A stretch of DNA of 64,000 nucleotides from the NCBI RefSeq assembly GCF_014633365.1, contig NC_068344.1:31003170-31067169 (forward strand), in the 5' to 3' direction. The notes under the pieces are model-generated. The model was not told the DNA's origin and did no database searches. It worked only from the letters and a program-made list of their open reading frames with translations. The position numbers and the translations under genes were made by a program. This DNA comes from Diospyros lotus. Taxonomy: Eukaryota > Streptophyta > Magnoliopsida > Ericales > Ebenaceae. Shown here piece by piece: positions 33,314-45,141 of the stretch. The first letter of the stretch is position 1. The number at the start of each line of letters is the position of its first letter.

Positions 33314-33593
33314 TGTTGAATGATCCACGGAATCATGGAATGAGCACCTAATTCAGCTTTCTAAAATCAGAACTGATCCTATCCTCAACATTTAGAAAGC
33401 AGTCCAACTTTAGAGATTTCCTAATTCTATTTTTGTATCTCTTATTTCCTTTGTACGGTGTATAGTATATCTTTCCATTTTTTGTAGCTTTAATTCTCCT
33501 CCCTATTAATAGGGAATGTAATACCATGTATAATCAAGAAGAACAATGAATGATTCTTGTCATTCTCCTACATTCCTTAGCCTATTTTCAACA
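33314..33593 (+). repeat. 5' LTR, outer copia C
   Basis: 280 bp, TGTTGAATGATCC to ATTTTCAACA, followed by a degraded primer-binding site TAGTAATAGAGCC (33594-33606). Confidence 0.95.
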
Positions 33594-33724
33594 TAGTAAT
33601 AGAGCCTTCTACCTCTGATTATCAATTGTGAACCTTCATTGCCTCGATCCCTTTTTGCGTGAGCTTTCATTGCCACGATCTCCTCCCTGTTTCCTCCTAA
33701 TTTTTCCTGCTATATCTTCCAATA

Positions 33725-34455
33725 ATGTTAGAGATTTCTAAAACTACTTCTCTTATGTCAATAAGAGAAGTGGTGCAAATTAAGCAGGCTACTGGTGGGC
33801 CTCCAACCATCGAACTATCGAGAATGCACCATTCCTACTGTCTAGATGGTGGGAATTATCTCTAGTGGTCCCAGTTGGTGAGAACCTTTCTAAAGGGCTG
33901 AGGGAAATTAGTCTATCTCACCGGACCAGCACCTAAGGTGACGGATCCTAATTTTGCTACTAGGGATGTGAAGGATTCAATGTTGATGTCCCAGACAGAT
34001 ATGGAGTGCAATGCTTCCGAGATAAGTAAAAACTATATGTTTTTATCTATCGTTAGAGATATTTGGGAAACGGTGAAGAGGACCTATTATAAGGTGCAAG
34101 ATGCATTAGTGGTGTGTGAAATTAAAACCAAGACTAGTAGTACAAAGCAAGGATCTTTGATTGTAACTAAATATTACAATCGGATGAATGGCCTTTGGCT
34201 GGAATTAAACGACTATTAGGATATAAAAATTGTATGTAGTGAGGATACTATCATTTTAACCTCTATGTTGGAGAGAGATAGGATAATGGAGTTTTTGGCA
34301 GGACTTAATCCTAAGTTTGATCAAGTAAGGGCACAAATACTTAGCTTGGAGAAGATGCCATCACTAAATGAGGTTTATTTTATAGTAAGGAGTGAAGAAC
34401 ATAGGAGGACAACCATGTTTACTAATCATAACATGGAGGGATCAACTATGATAAC
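33725..34455 (+). pseudogene. gag, 5' part, outer copia C
   Basis: One frame from ATG 33725 to the insertion point at 34455, broken by three in-frame stops. Two of them sit before WSQL and before GKL, where related Gags have a sense codon. The copia Gag plan is visible: LDGGNYL.WSQLVRTFLKG, then ATRDVKDSMLMSQTDMECN and IVRDIWETVKRTYYKVQDAL. A stop in NDY*DIK precedes RIMEFLAGLNPKFDQVRAQI. The frame continues at 39909 with the zinc-knuckle part once the inner copia is removed. Gag forms the particle that houses reverse transcription. Confidence 0.9.
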
Positions 34456-34765
34456 TGTCAACAATTAAGGAACTGGTTTTGTCCTTATTCTAGAGCAAGA
34501 TCAGATTAGCAATCAACATTAATTGTTAATTTTTTTCCTTCCTAGAATAAAAGTGTATCTTCCAGAAGATAGATTGTTGAAACTTTCTAAATATTTGTTG
34601 TATCCTAAATTGTACAGGTTTCCAAAATCATATTTGGAAACTTTCTTATGTTGTTTTTCAGAAACTTCTTAATGTAGTGTAGCATGAAGTCATATATATA
34701 TATTTCGATTTACTCCTTCAAAGAATAAGAAGATTGAAAGCCTTTTTCCCACGTCTTTCTTGACA
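34456..34765 (+). repeat. 5' LTR, inner copia D
   Basis: 310 bp, TGTCAACAATTAAGG to TTTCTTGACA. The primer-binding site TGGCATCAGAGCC follows at 34766-34778. Confidence 0.95.
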
Positions 34766-34843
34766 TGGCATCAGAGCCATAGATGATAGTCACAGTTTCT
34801 TTGGGACTATTGTGGCCTTCATCAGTCTTTTTCATAGGAAAAT

Positions 34844-35723
34844 ATGGCCAATACCCAAAACCTTATACCAAATTTGGCCAATTCTAGTAATACAATGGAA
34901 ATTTTGTTTGCTGGAATCAATAGTAGAGGCTCAAGAGGAGAATTACAAAACCTTCAAGCAATTTGTTGGTTGAACGGTAAGAACTACTTGAAGTCATCCC
35001 AACTGATTCGCACATTCTTAATGGGAAAAGGAAAACTAAGCCACCTATTGGGAACCAATCCTAAGGAGAGAGATCCCATGTTTGCAACATGGGATAAGTA
35101 GGATTCCCTTGTGATGTCTTTGCTATGGAACTCCATGATCCTCGAGATTAGTGACACAGTGATGTTCCTAACAATAGCCACGGATATCTGGGAGACAATC
35201 AAGCTTACCTACTCCAAAGTTCGTGATGCAACCCAAATCTATGAGATAAAAATGAAAGTGGCAACCACAAAGCAAGGTACAAGATCTATTACAGAGGATG
35301 CAAACTTGCTGCAAACCCTATGGCAAGAACTAGACCATTACCAATGCTTGAAGATGAAGTGCAGTGATGATGTTGCATTACACAAAAAGTTTGTGGAAAA
35401 GGAAAGAACGTATGACTTCTTAGCTGGCCTCAACATGGAGTTTGATGCGGTAAGGGTACAAATCCTCGGTAAGGAGGACTCGCCTCTTTAAATGAAGTTA
35501 TTTCTATAGTTCATGCAAAAGAAGGAAGAAGGGGAGTTATGTTGGAAAATTCCCCGATGGAAACCTCGGCCCTGGTATCTCTTAAAGCCTATAATCAGAA
35601 TAAGGGAAGAGAGGAGAAGAAGGCTATAGACAGAGATTCTCTATGGTGTACCTATTGCAAAAAGCCTAGGCACACCATAGAGAAGTGTTGGAAGCTCCAT
35701 GGAAAGCCACCCAAAGAAGGATA
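34844..35723 (+). pseudogene. gag with zinc knuckle, inner copia D
   Basis: It starts at ATG 34844, 65 bp after the primer-binding site. The first frame gives LNGKNYLKSSQLIRTFLMGK (Trp of the usual WSQ is Ser), then a stop at 35099. It reopens with SLVMSLLWNSMILEISDTVM, DIWETIKLTYSKVRDATQIY and YDFLAGLNMEFDAVRVQILG. A frameshift near 35485 leads to DSLWCTYCKKPRHTIEKCWK (35635-35694), which holds an intact CX2CX4HX4C zinc knuckle, and a stop at 35722. The sequence is a close relative of element C's Gag, so both belong to neighbouring subfamilies. Confidence 0.9.
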
Positions 35724-35945
35724 ATTAAGGAGCCAAGGGCAAGGACAGGTGCACATGGCTAGCAGCCACCAACAACCTGAATAGAAGGATTCTGAACAAA
35801 GATATGCCTTGAAGCTTAACAGGGCTGAGATTGAAAGATTTAAGGTTCTTGGGATCTCTCGACAAAAAGGCTGCGAAAGGTATCTATTCTCTTACTCTCA
35901 CAGGTATTTCTTTCCATTCTTTTACTCTACATGCTTTAGAGAAAA

Positions 35946-38900
35946 TCCATCCTAATTCTTGGATCCTAGACTTTGGGGCTACGGATCACGTAACCCCTTT
36001 CTCCTAACTTTTTATCACCTATAGCCCTTGTTCAAGCTCCTTGAAAAATTACATTAGTAGATGGTTCTTTAACCACTGTTGCTGGCTAAGGGGATGTTCT
36101 TCTTAATGAACACCTCACCCTTAAAAATGTGTTTCATGTCCCTAAATTGTTCATTAAGCTCATCTCTATTCAAAATCTTATCTTGAACACTAATTGTAGT
36201 GTTATCTTTCATTCAACTTACTGTGAGATACAGGTACAGGGCACAAAGAGGATGATTGGGCTTGCTAGAACTAGGGCTGGGGCTGGGCTTTTCTACCTTG
36301 AGGAACCGGGTGAGCAGGACAAAAAGGAAAGAAACTCCTCGTGTCATGCTTGGCTTGTTAGGATTAAAGTCCTAATCCTAAATAGCAAAAAAGAAATAAT
36401 CAAAGCAAGCACGAAGAACACACGAGGTTTATAATGGTTCACTCTCAATGTGAGAGCTACATCCACTGTCGTCGCTGCAAGTTTTCCACTATAACCAAAG
36501 TGGAGAATACAAGAATGCGTACAAATGCTCTCTAATAACTACTCTAATATAAGCAAAAGTAGTGCAATGCAAATACACGTGAAAACCCAAAACTACCTTT
36601 ATTATAAAATTGCATGTAAAATTTCGCTAAGGTGATAATTAGGCTCCACACACTAACATGGCTCAGTCCAACAAAGATTAATTGTGGCTGCCCCATTACC
36701 AATTTTGTCATCCTTCTTTTCTCACTCTTAGGGTAATGTTTCCAAAATTATCTAAGGGTTAGATATTAGGGATTTTCATTATGATGTATGTGAGTTTGCA
36801 AAGCACAAGAGAGTGTCTTTTTCTCCATCTAATAAAAGAACTAATTTCCTTTTCCCTAAATTCACATTGATGTTTGGGGCCCTTCAACAGTTCCCAATAT
36901 TTCTGGGCGCATTGGTTTGTTATTTTTGTTGATGATTGCACAGTATTATGGCTATATCTATTGAAAACTAAATATAAGGTGAACAACATTTTTCCTACAT
37001 TCTACAACATGATTAGGAATCAATTTGGGGTAGAAATAAAAAATTTAAGTCTGATAATGCTAAGGATTTCTTCAACCAATCCCTAATTGTTTTCTTTCAG
37101 CAAAAGGGCATCATCCATGAACTTCCTACCCTTACACTCCTCAAAAAAATGGAATGGCCGAGAGAAAAAATGGACACCTCCTAGCTGTTATCAAAGCTCT
37201 TCTATTCCACCATAATGTTCCTAAATATTATTGGGGAGAAGCAGCTCTGACAAACACCTTTCTTATCAACAGACTACCTTCCCAAACTCTTAAATCCCAC
37301 AACCCAATTCAATTGTTAACTCAGCACTTCCCTGATGTTTATGTGTCTAGCTATTTGAAACCCAAGGTGTTTGGGTGTGTATCATTCATTCATATTCCCA
37401 CTCCTAATAGAGGTAAATTAGACCCTCATGCTTTAAAGTGCATATTCCTTGGATACTCCTCTACTCAAAAAGGCTACACGTGCTATCACCCTCCTACCAA
37501 GAGATATTTTGTGTCAGCCGATGTAACCTTTATAGAAAATGATCCTTATTTTAGTAGTCCTAATTCTTAGGACATAGTTTATCTTTGACCAATAAGAATC
37601 AGTTTCTTATTCTACCTGATCTTGGTCTATCATCCTTCCCTCTTCCATCTACCATTCCAAAGGATTCATTGGGTATGACATTAGAGGAGCCTTCAACAAA
37701 TACTTCTCGTCCACTGCAGGTTTATTTGAGGAAAAAAAGGCTAGCTTCTTCCCCTATGCAAGTCACAACATCCAAGTTAAGCCCTAATCTTATTGTTGAC
37801 AGCACTAGCAATCCAGTCATCCCTTCTCACATATCACCAGATAATCCAATTGCTAAATCTTTAATACCTGATGATAAGCCTGCTGAAACTATCAAATCCA
37901 TACCTAAAACAAAAATCTTTAAGTGTGACCTTGATTGGCCTATTACACTTAAAAAGGGCATTAGAGCTTGCACCAAACATCCCTTACACCTATTCTTATC
38001 CTATTCTAAATTGCCATCCCCACATAAAGCCTTTCTCACCAATCTTCATACCATTCCTATTCCCAACACTTTTTATGAAGCAATAGGGGATAAGAATTGG
38101 AAGAATGCCATAGAGGCTAAGATGGCAACCCTAGAAAAGAACCAGACATGGGAGCTTGTTCAGTTGCCTAAAGGGAAGCACCTAGTGGGCTACAAGTGGG
38201 TTTATACAGTGAAATATAAGTTTAATGGATCATTGGACAGATACAAAGTAAGGTTGGTAGCTAAAGGGTATACACAAGTGTATGGGGTAGATTATCTAGA
38301 TACTTTTGCACCTATTGCAAAGTTGAATATGGTTAGGGTCCTCCTATCTTTAGATGTTAACCTAGGGTGGCCGTTGCAACAATATGATGTAAAGAATGCA
38401 TTTCTACATGGGGATCTAGAAAAGGCGGTCTACATGGAATTACCACCGGGTCATGGCCCAACAACACATGTGGTGTGCAAACTGAAAAGGCCTATATGGA
38501 CTAAAAACAATCCCCAAGGGCTTGGTTTGGTAGGTTTACAAATGTGATGCTTGGTATGAGATATAGGCAAAGCCAAGGGAACCATACCTTATTTATCCAT
38601 CACTCGGCCACAGGGGGAGTGACAGTACTGATAGTATATGTCAATGATATTGTTGTCATCAGTAATGATGGGGAAGGCATGCATAAGCTAAGGGAGTGTT
38701 TAATCAATAAGTTTGAAATTAAAGACTTGGGGTGATTGAAGTATTTCTTGGGCATAGAAGTGACACATTCAAAAGAGGGAATTTTCATTTCCTAGCACAA
38801 GTATATAGTAGACCTCTTAACTGAGACTAGAATGCTTGCTTGCAAGGTAGAAGACACTCCCATTGAACCTAATCACAAGTTGGGGGAAGTTTTGGAAGGT

Positions 38901-39594
38901 AATATGGTTGATAAGGTATCCTATCAAAGGCTGGTTGGAAAGATGATTTATTTAGTTCATACTTGGCCAAACATTACCTATGTAGTGGGAGTGGTCAGCC
39001 AATTCATGCATAATCTGAAAGAGGCTCACTTAAGGGCAGTGTATAGGATACCACATTACTTTAAGGGAACACCCAAGAAAGGTATTTTATTTAAGAAGGG
39101 AGAGACTATGTCCCTTGAGGCTTACACGGATGTCGATTATTCAGGATCCATTGTGGATAGGAGGTCCACATCAGGCTATTGCACTTTTTTAGGAGGCAAT
39201 CTTGTAACATGGAGAAGAAAAAAAACAAAGTGTAATGGCTTGGTCAAGTGTAGAAGCTCAATTCAGATCCATGGCCTTAAGGATGTGTGAGTTACCATGG
39301 TTGAAAATATTATTAGATGATCTTAAGATCAAGTGGAAAGCTCCTATGAGGCTTTACTATGATAACAAATCAGCAATAAGCATTGCTCACAATCTGGTTC
39401 AACATGACAGGACAAAGCATGTTGAAGTGGATAGACATTTCATTAAGGAGAAATTGGACAGTGGCCTAATTTGTATCCCATATGTCTCATCAAGTGATCA
39501 ATTGACGAATGTGTTAACAAAAGGATTACCAACAACTGTGTTACATAGGTTAATGGGCAAGATTGGGATGTATGACATCCACTCACAATCTTGA
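35946..39594 (+). pseudogene. pol: protease, integrase, RT, RNase H, inner copia D
   Basis: Protease at 35955: SWILDFGATDHVTPF (DSG is DFG). The GAG-pre-integrase region is interrupted after HAWL by a solo LTR (36356-36658) and resumes at 36664. Integrase has VIFVDDCTVLWLYLL (36914-36960), then a frameshifted segment, then NGMAERKNGHLLAVIKALLF (37146 onward), KVFGCVSFIHIP and IFLGYSSTQKGY. A linker runs from 37585. RT has NWKNAIEAKMATLEKNQTWE (38095), YKWVYTVKY and [16 protein letters not shown], then a frameshift near 38500. The YVDD active site at 38637 reads YVND. RNase H has YTDVDYSGSIVDRRSTSGYC (39123) and WSSVEAQFRSMA, DNKSAISIAHN and HVEVDRHFIKEKL to the TGA at 39592. The polypurine tract TTGAGGGGGA follows at 39591-39600. 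Not functional. Confidence 0.9.
36356..36658. repeat. Solo LTR inside inner copia D, TSD TGGCT
   Basis: 303 bp with 6-bp inverted ends TGTTAG..CTAACA. TGGCT flanks both sides (36351-36355, 36659-36663), a perfect TSD. No internal domain lies between the ends, so it is a solo LTR or an LTR-only remnant. Its TTTATAATGG..CCACTG text is reminiscent of copia LTRs, but no other copy is in the window. Confidence 0.9.
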
Positions 39595-39601
39595 GGGGGA
39601 C

Positions 39602-39903
39602 CCTCAACGATTAAGGAACTGATTTTGTCCTTATTCTCAGGTAAGATCAGATTAGCAATCAGCATTAATTGTTAATTTTGTTCCTTCCTAGAATAAGAAA
39701 GTATCTTCTAGAAGATAGATTGTTGTAACTTTCTAAATATTTGTTGTATCCTAAATTGTACAGGTTTCCAAAACTAGATTTGGAAACTTTCTTATTTTGT
39801 TTTTTAGAAACTTCCTAATGTAGCAAGAAGTCTTGTATATATTTCGATTTACTCCTTCAAAGAATAAGAAGATTGAAAGCCTTTTCCCACGTCTTTCTTA
39901 ACA
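39602..39903 (+). repeat. 3' LTR, inner copia D
   Basis: 302 bp partner of 34456-34765; the first two bases TG have become CC. It ends TTTCTTAACA before TSD ATAAC. Confidence 0.95.
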
Positions 39904-39908
39904 ATAAC

Positions 39909-40170
39909 TAACAAGGTGCAGGGTGCATGGATGAAGCCTCTGCAAGGCAGATATCAATCTTCATCGAAGCAAGCCAAGGAGGGGCTTTGGTGCTCCTACT
40001 GTAAAAAGCCAAGGCATATAAGAGACACATGCTTTAAATTGCACGGTAAGGAGGCAATACTAAACAAAATGGGGGGTTTCAAGAACTTACAACCCAAGAA
40101 CCAAGTAAAAGCCTATCTCTTAACCAAAGAACCAGAGGAGCCAACTTAAAGGGATGACTCAACTACCTTC
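39909..40170 (+). pseudogene. gag, zinc-knuckle part, outer copia C
   Basis: It continues the frame left at 34455. VQGAWMKPLQGRYQSSSKQA leads to LWCSYCKKPRHIRDTCFKLH (39979-40038), an intact CX2CX4HX4C zinc knuckle, then a basic segment to a stop at 40147. The chromovirus at 40171 interrupts the region before protease, which resumes at 45521. Confidence 0.9.
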
Positions 40171-40531
40171 TGTCATGTACCACGTGATATAAGGGGTAGT
40201 ATAGAAATTAAATGTAATGGAGGAACTAAATGTAATAAGAAAGGAATCTAGGCGCGAGTTAGTTAGTGGTTGTAGGGGTATGGTACATAATTTGTTGTTG
40301 TTGTGGCAGCTGGTACATTCCCGAATGATGTAAACGGTTATAGCACGTGAGGGGCTAGTATCCCAGCTATATATGGGTACTTTCTCTCTCAGCATTATTC
40401 ATGCAATATTAAAACATAATTCTCTAGAATCCTCTCATTTTTCTCTCTTTCTCCCTCATTTCTCTCTCCCAACTCTCTCTCGATTAGCCTATTGATCGAG
40501 AATCCCTTAGTCAGATCCTATGGACCTAACA
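40171..40531 (+). repeat. 5' LTR, chromovirus B
   Basis: 361 bp, TGTCATGTACCACG to GGACCTAACA; a CT-rich leader lies at 40421-40490. A degraded primer-binding site TAGTATCAAAGC lies at 40536-40547. Confidence 0.93.
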
Positions 40532-40587
40532 ATCTAGTATCAAAGCTCGCTCTTGGGCGTCAGGCGAATACTACAATATCAACAAAA

Positions 40588-41835
40588 TGGATGATGGGAT
40601 GCGAACGAAGCAGATGAAGTCCCAATTGTAGCAAGTGACGACAGCCATGGTGGAGATGTAGTCAAGGTTGGGATCCCTGGAATCATCGATTGGAACTGGG
40701 ATGGATACCCTTATTGATCAGGCGATGGGGAGGTGGCGTGAAGAAAACTAGGATCAGAGTACCCTACTACGTGAGCAGGTGATGGAGCAAATGCGAATGT
40801 TCATACGAATGTTTACATCACAACTGCCGGGGAGGCTGTAGTCAGAATTTTTGCCTAGGGAAAAGACGGAGCCTGTATTTCTTAGAGTAGGAGTAGAGCA
40901 ACGTCAGGGGGGAACTTCAAACTTTGAATTCGAAATAGAGACCCTAGGTGAAAATAAGAAGTATGGAGTGTAGGCGAATCGGACCCAACCCAATTTTCTG
41001 GTGCCGAAATTGGAGATTCCACCATTTGAGGGTGAAAATCCAAGATGGACCCTAGGTGAAAATAAGAAGTATGGAGTGTAGGCGAATCGGACCAACCCAA
41101 TTTTCTGGTGCCGAAATTGGAGATTCCACCATTTGAGGGTGAAAATCCAAGATGGTGGATAAGGAGGTGTGAAAGGGTGTTCTCACTGTATCAAGTTCAA
41201 GAACAACAAAAGATAACTTTGGCCGCAACTTACTTGAACGATATGGGAGATGCATGGTTTCAGGGTTGGCTGGCATCAAAGGAAGGGAGTCCCTGGCATG
41301 TATTTGTTGAGGACCTTTGTGTGAGATTTGGAGATAGAGATTTGAGGGATGTGATCGAGGAGTTCAATAAGCTAAGGCAGGATATGATGATGCAGGCCTA
41401 TCAAATGAAGTTCGAGGAGTTGAGATCGCTAATGGTAATGCACCAACCCCACCTAATTGAAGAGTATTTTGCATCAAGTTTCATTAGTGGATTAGGAGAA
41501 GATGTGAGACCAATGGTAAAGATGATGCAGCCCCAGACAATTAAGCAGGCTTTCGATAGTGCAAGGTTGCAGGAGATGACTATCGAGGCCATGTTAAAGA
41601 AACAAATGAGTCAGATGAAAGGGTTGAGTACTGGAGGGTGGCAGCCCGAAAACAGGACTATAGGTAGGGATACAGGGCAAGGTAGTAAGAATGTCCTGGA
41701 CCTACCTTCCACAATGACTCCCGTTGCAAATGGGGGGAGGATTATGGAACAAGACGCCTAGTTGGTCTCTGCTATAAGTGCAAAGATAAGTACTTTGTGG
41801 GGCATAAATGTAAACGATAATTGTTATTGTTAAAA
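40588..41835 (+). pseudogene. gag with duplicated segment, chromovirus B
   Basis: Starts at ATG 40588 (MDDGMRTKQMKSQL), with stops in the N-terminal coiled-coil-like part. A 108-bp segment is duplicated in tandem (40941-41048, 41049-41155); the second copy lost one base, which shifts the frame. The Gag core from 41108 is open for 217 codons: PKLEIPPFEGENPRWWIRRC, YLNDMGDAWFQGW, MKFEELRSLMVMHQP and FISGLGEDVRPMVKMM. The zinc knuckle near 41777 is CYKCKDKYFVGHKC (His kept). The sequence is collinear with chromovirus A Gag. Confidence 0.9.
40941..41155. repeat. 108-bp tandem duplication in gag
   Basis: Two near-identical units starting ACCCTAGGTGAAAATAAG. The first is 108 bp (36 codons); the second is 107 bp, lacking one C in the GGACC(C)AACC run. 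Confidence 0.95.
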
Positions 41836-41967
41836 GTGGAAGAGGAAGAAGAAGAAGGGGTCGAGAGTATGGGAAATGAGGAAGAATATAGAGGGGAGAT
41901 ATCCCTACATGCACTTAAGGGGCTAGCAAACAACAAGATTATTAAGTTAGAGGGGAGAGTTTGAGAT

Positions 41968-43650
41968 GCCCCAATATTGGTGCTCATTGATAGTAGGAGT
42001 ACCCACAGTTTTTTGGATGAAACCATGGCTAAGAAGTTGAAGTGCGAAGTCTCTAACTCACATCCACTATCGGTGACAGTAGCAAACGGAAACAAGGTGA
42101 TGAGTCAGTCATCTTGCTTGGGGTTCTACTGGGAGATGAATGGGGAAGAGTTTGTAGCTGATTTAAGGCTGTTGAAATTGGGAGGTTGTGATGTCGTGTT
42201 GGGAGTGGACTGGATGAAGGAGGTTAGTCCTATTAGTTTTGACTTCAATAAAATGAAGGTCACGTTTGAGAAGGAGGGAAGGAGGAAGACCCTAGTGGGC
42301 AACCATGAAGTAGGGGTGTGTAAAATGATTTTGGGAAAGAGGCGCACAAGATGCTCAAGAGCAAGTTATCATAGATGGCTCAATTATTTTCTATCCATAC
42401 CATGGAATCCACCCTCGGGGAACAAGAAAAAAAGGGTCATTTGGCGGAGGTAGTGGACAGTAGTTCTCATAAGCCATGGCAGGTACAGGAATTTGACTTT
42501 CTTAACAAGCTGTAATTGAATTTAAGAACCTATTTTCCGAGCCAAGTTCCCTTCCACCATAGAGACCTTATGGCCATACTATCAATCTTAAGCCTAATGC
42601 AAAGCCCGTTAACCTAAGAGCCTATCGATACCCTCCCAGACAAAAAACAGAGATAGAGAAACTCATCAAAGATATGTTGCGAAAATCCAATATTCAACCC
42701 AACCATAGCCCCTTTGCATCATCAGTATTACTTGTTAAGAAAAAGGATGGATCATGGAGGTTTTGTGTTGACTACCGTCAACTCAATGCAATGACTATTA
42801 AAAACAAATTTTCCATTCCAATTGTGGAAGATCTACTTGATGAGCTAAGAAATGCCTCTGTCTTTACCAAACTACACCTTTGATCAAGCTATCATCAAAT
42901 CAAAATGCGGCTTGAAGATATCCCTAAAACAACTTTTAAGACTCAACAAGGGCATTATGAGTTCCTTGTAATGCCCTTTAGCCTCACTAACGCCTCTGCA
43001 ACCTTTCAGGCGTTAATGAACAAAATCTTTAAACTGCACCTATGTAAATTCATCCTAGTATTCTTTGATGACATCTTAATTTACAGCCCTACCTTTGTAC
43101 AACACCTACCTTTAAGGTCTTTAGATTCAATAAACTGTATGTTAAGGAGTCAAAGTGTACTTTTTCCAGGCAGCAGGTTGAATATCTGGGGCATATCATA
43201 TCCAGTTCAAGGGTGAGCACTAACCCTAGTAAGGTGGCCCCAATGGTGGCCTGGCCAAGGCCTCACAATGTGAAAGGATTGAGGGGATTTTTAGGATTAA
43301 CCGGGTATTATCGCCAGTTTGTTAAGGGGTTTGGTATTATCAGTCGACCACTTACTGAACTATTGAAGAAAGACGGATTTCGGTGGGATTCTAAGGTAGA
43401 GGAAGCCTTTTGCAAGCTCAAAGAGGCCATGAGTGAAGTACCAACTTTAGGCTTGCCAGAGTTTAATAAGCAATTCATCTTAGAAACATATGCGAGTGCT
43501 AATGGGATTGGAGTAGTCCTAGTGCAAGAAGGCAAACCTATAGTGTTTCTTAGCCAAGCCCTTGCCCCAAGACACCTAGGGTTGAGCATCTATGAAAAAG
43601 GAAAACCTAGCAGTGGATGCTCTATCCAGGTGTTGTGAAGAGGGAAGTGT
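41968..43650 (+). pseudogene. Protease, RT and truncated RNase H, chromovirus B
   Basis: Protease LIDSRSTHSFLDE at 41981 (DSG altered to DSR) with LGGCDVVLGVDWMKEVSPIS intact. RT runs from about 42580 (INLKPNAKPVNLRAYRYPP), then [54 protein letters not shown] and [12 protein letters not shown] (43057), so the FFDD catalytic site is kept. The thumb has GLRGFLGLTGYYRQFVKGFG (43279). RNase H begins (FILETYASANGIGVVLVQEG, LSIYEK) but jumps at about 43603 straight to NLAVDALSRC. The middle of RNase H, including the TDHESL region, is therefore deleted. Stops lie at 42883 and frameshifts near 42350 and 43100. Confidence 0.9.
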
Positions 43651-45108
43651 AGTTGCAATCACAACCATTGTCCCAGATTGGTGCCAAGAGGTGGCTGCTA
43701 GTTATACATCAAGTGAGAAGACTCGGGAGCTCCTGCAGCAGTTGGTGGTTGAGTCCTCATCTAAACCGGGTTACACTTTAACAAATGGGATGATTAGATA
43801 CCAAGGGAAGCTAGTGATTGGGGAAGAGGAGGCACTAAAAAAGAGGATAGTAGAGGCACTGCATGCCTTCCCCATCGGGGGACACTTGGGTATTGTAAAC
43901 ACATACCATCGAGTCAAACAGCTCTTCAAATGGCTAGGACTTAAGAAGGATGTTATGGAATTTGTGATGAGATGTGACACTTGCCGATGCAAGTCAGAGA
44001 ATGTAGCAGCACCCGAGCTACTCCAACCTCTGAATATTCAGGGGGGGTCCATAGGAAGACATCTCAATGGACTTTATAGAAGGGTTGCCCAAATCAAAAG
44101 GTAGAGATTATATTATGGTAGTGGTGGACCGCTTCACCAAGTATGGGAATTTTATGGGTTTGGTTCATCGATACACTACCCAAGAGGTGGCCAAAATGTT
44201 CTTAAACCAAGTGGTTAAACTACATTGGACACCTAAGGCTATAGTATCAGACAAAGATAAAATCCTTACTAGCCTACTGTCGAAGGAATTGATGGGCTTA
44301 TTGGGGGTGAAACTAAAGATGTCCAGTGCTTACCGCCCTAAATGAGATGGGCAAACTGAGAGGGTTAATCAGTGCTTAGAGATGTATCTCAGGTGTACTT
44401 GTTTCCTTATACCAAAGACATGGCACAAATGGCTTTCGATGGCTTAATGGTGGTACAATTTCAGCCACCATTCAGCCATCAAAAGGTCCTCCTTTGAAGC
44501 CCTTTACAATTACAAACCACCCCTGCTGCCAGCCTTGGGAGACAACTCAAATGTGGCAGCCCTCAATGCATACCTACAGCAGAGGCAACAGGCTCTACAA
44601 GTGATTAAGGAGGAGCTAGCTAATTCCAAAAATCGGATGAAACAATTTGCAGACAAAAGGAGGAGTGAGAGGGAATTTCATATAGGTGACATCGTGTATC
44701 TAAAGCTGAAACCAGAACACCTAAGAACCCTACTTCCTCACCCCGACTCCAAACTGAATCCAAGGTTCTATGGTCCCTTTCCAATCACTACAAGGGTGGG
44801 AACAGTAGCATATCGGTTACAGTTGCCATAGGGTTCTAATATGCATTCGGTGTTCCATGTTTCACTCTCAAGAAGGCAGTTGGGGGCACAACTAGCAAGC
44901 TCCATCTAACTAACTCTTCCCCAGGCTGAAGCTCCTCTTCAGGAGCCTATAGCTATACTTGACAGAAGGGTGATCTACAGGCAGGGAGCCCCAATTACAC
45001 AAGTTCTAATTAAGTGGTCTGATCTACACTCAGATAATAACACATGGGAGTATCTTCCGGACATCCTTAACCAGTTCCCTTGCATGGCCAACCTCTTCCA
45101 TGTTTCTT
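43620..45108 (+). pseudogene. Integrase and chromodomain, chromovirus B
   Basis: An H..H..C..C zinc finger (HLGIVNTYHRVKQLFKWL, then MRCDTCRCKS; 43882-43998) is well kept. The core then shifts frame near 44040: MDFIEGLPKSKGRDYIMVVV (first catalytic Asp region), DRFTKYGNF, IVSDKDKILTSL (second Asp), and a stop (TGA at 44344) before DGQTERVNQ.LE (third Glu kept). The GP(F/Y) module (NPRFYGPFPITTRVGTVAYR) lies near 44757. HSVFHVSLSRRQLG follows and the chromodomain-like end (ILDRRVIYRQGAPITQVLIK, WSDLHSD, TWEYLPD) runs to TGA 45107. The polypurine tract AGGGCCGGG lies at 45129-45137. Confidence 0.9.
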
Positions 45109-45141
45109 GAGGACAAGAAAAGTTTTGTAGGGCCGGGTAGT

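Larger units (their letters stand above)
34456..39903 (+). mobile_element. Inner Ty1/copia element D, TSD ATAAC
   Basis: LTRs 34456-34765 and 39602-39903; TSD ATAAC perfect at 34451-34455 and 39904-39908. Inserted in gag of element C. Total 5448 bp including a solo LTR at 36356-36658 with one TSD copy. The coding order gag, protease, integrase, RT, RNase H is complete but broken. Confidence 0.95.
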
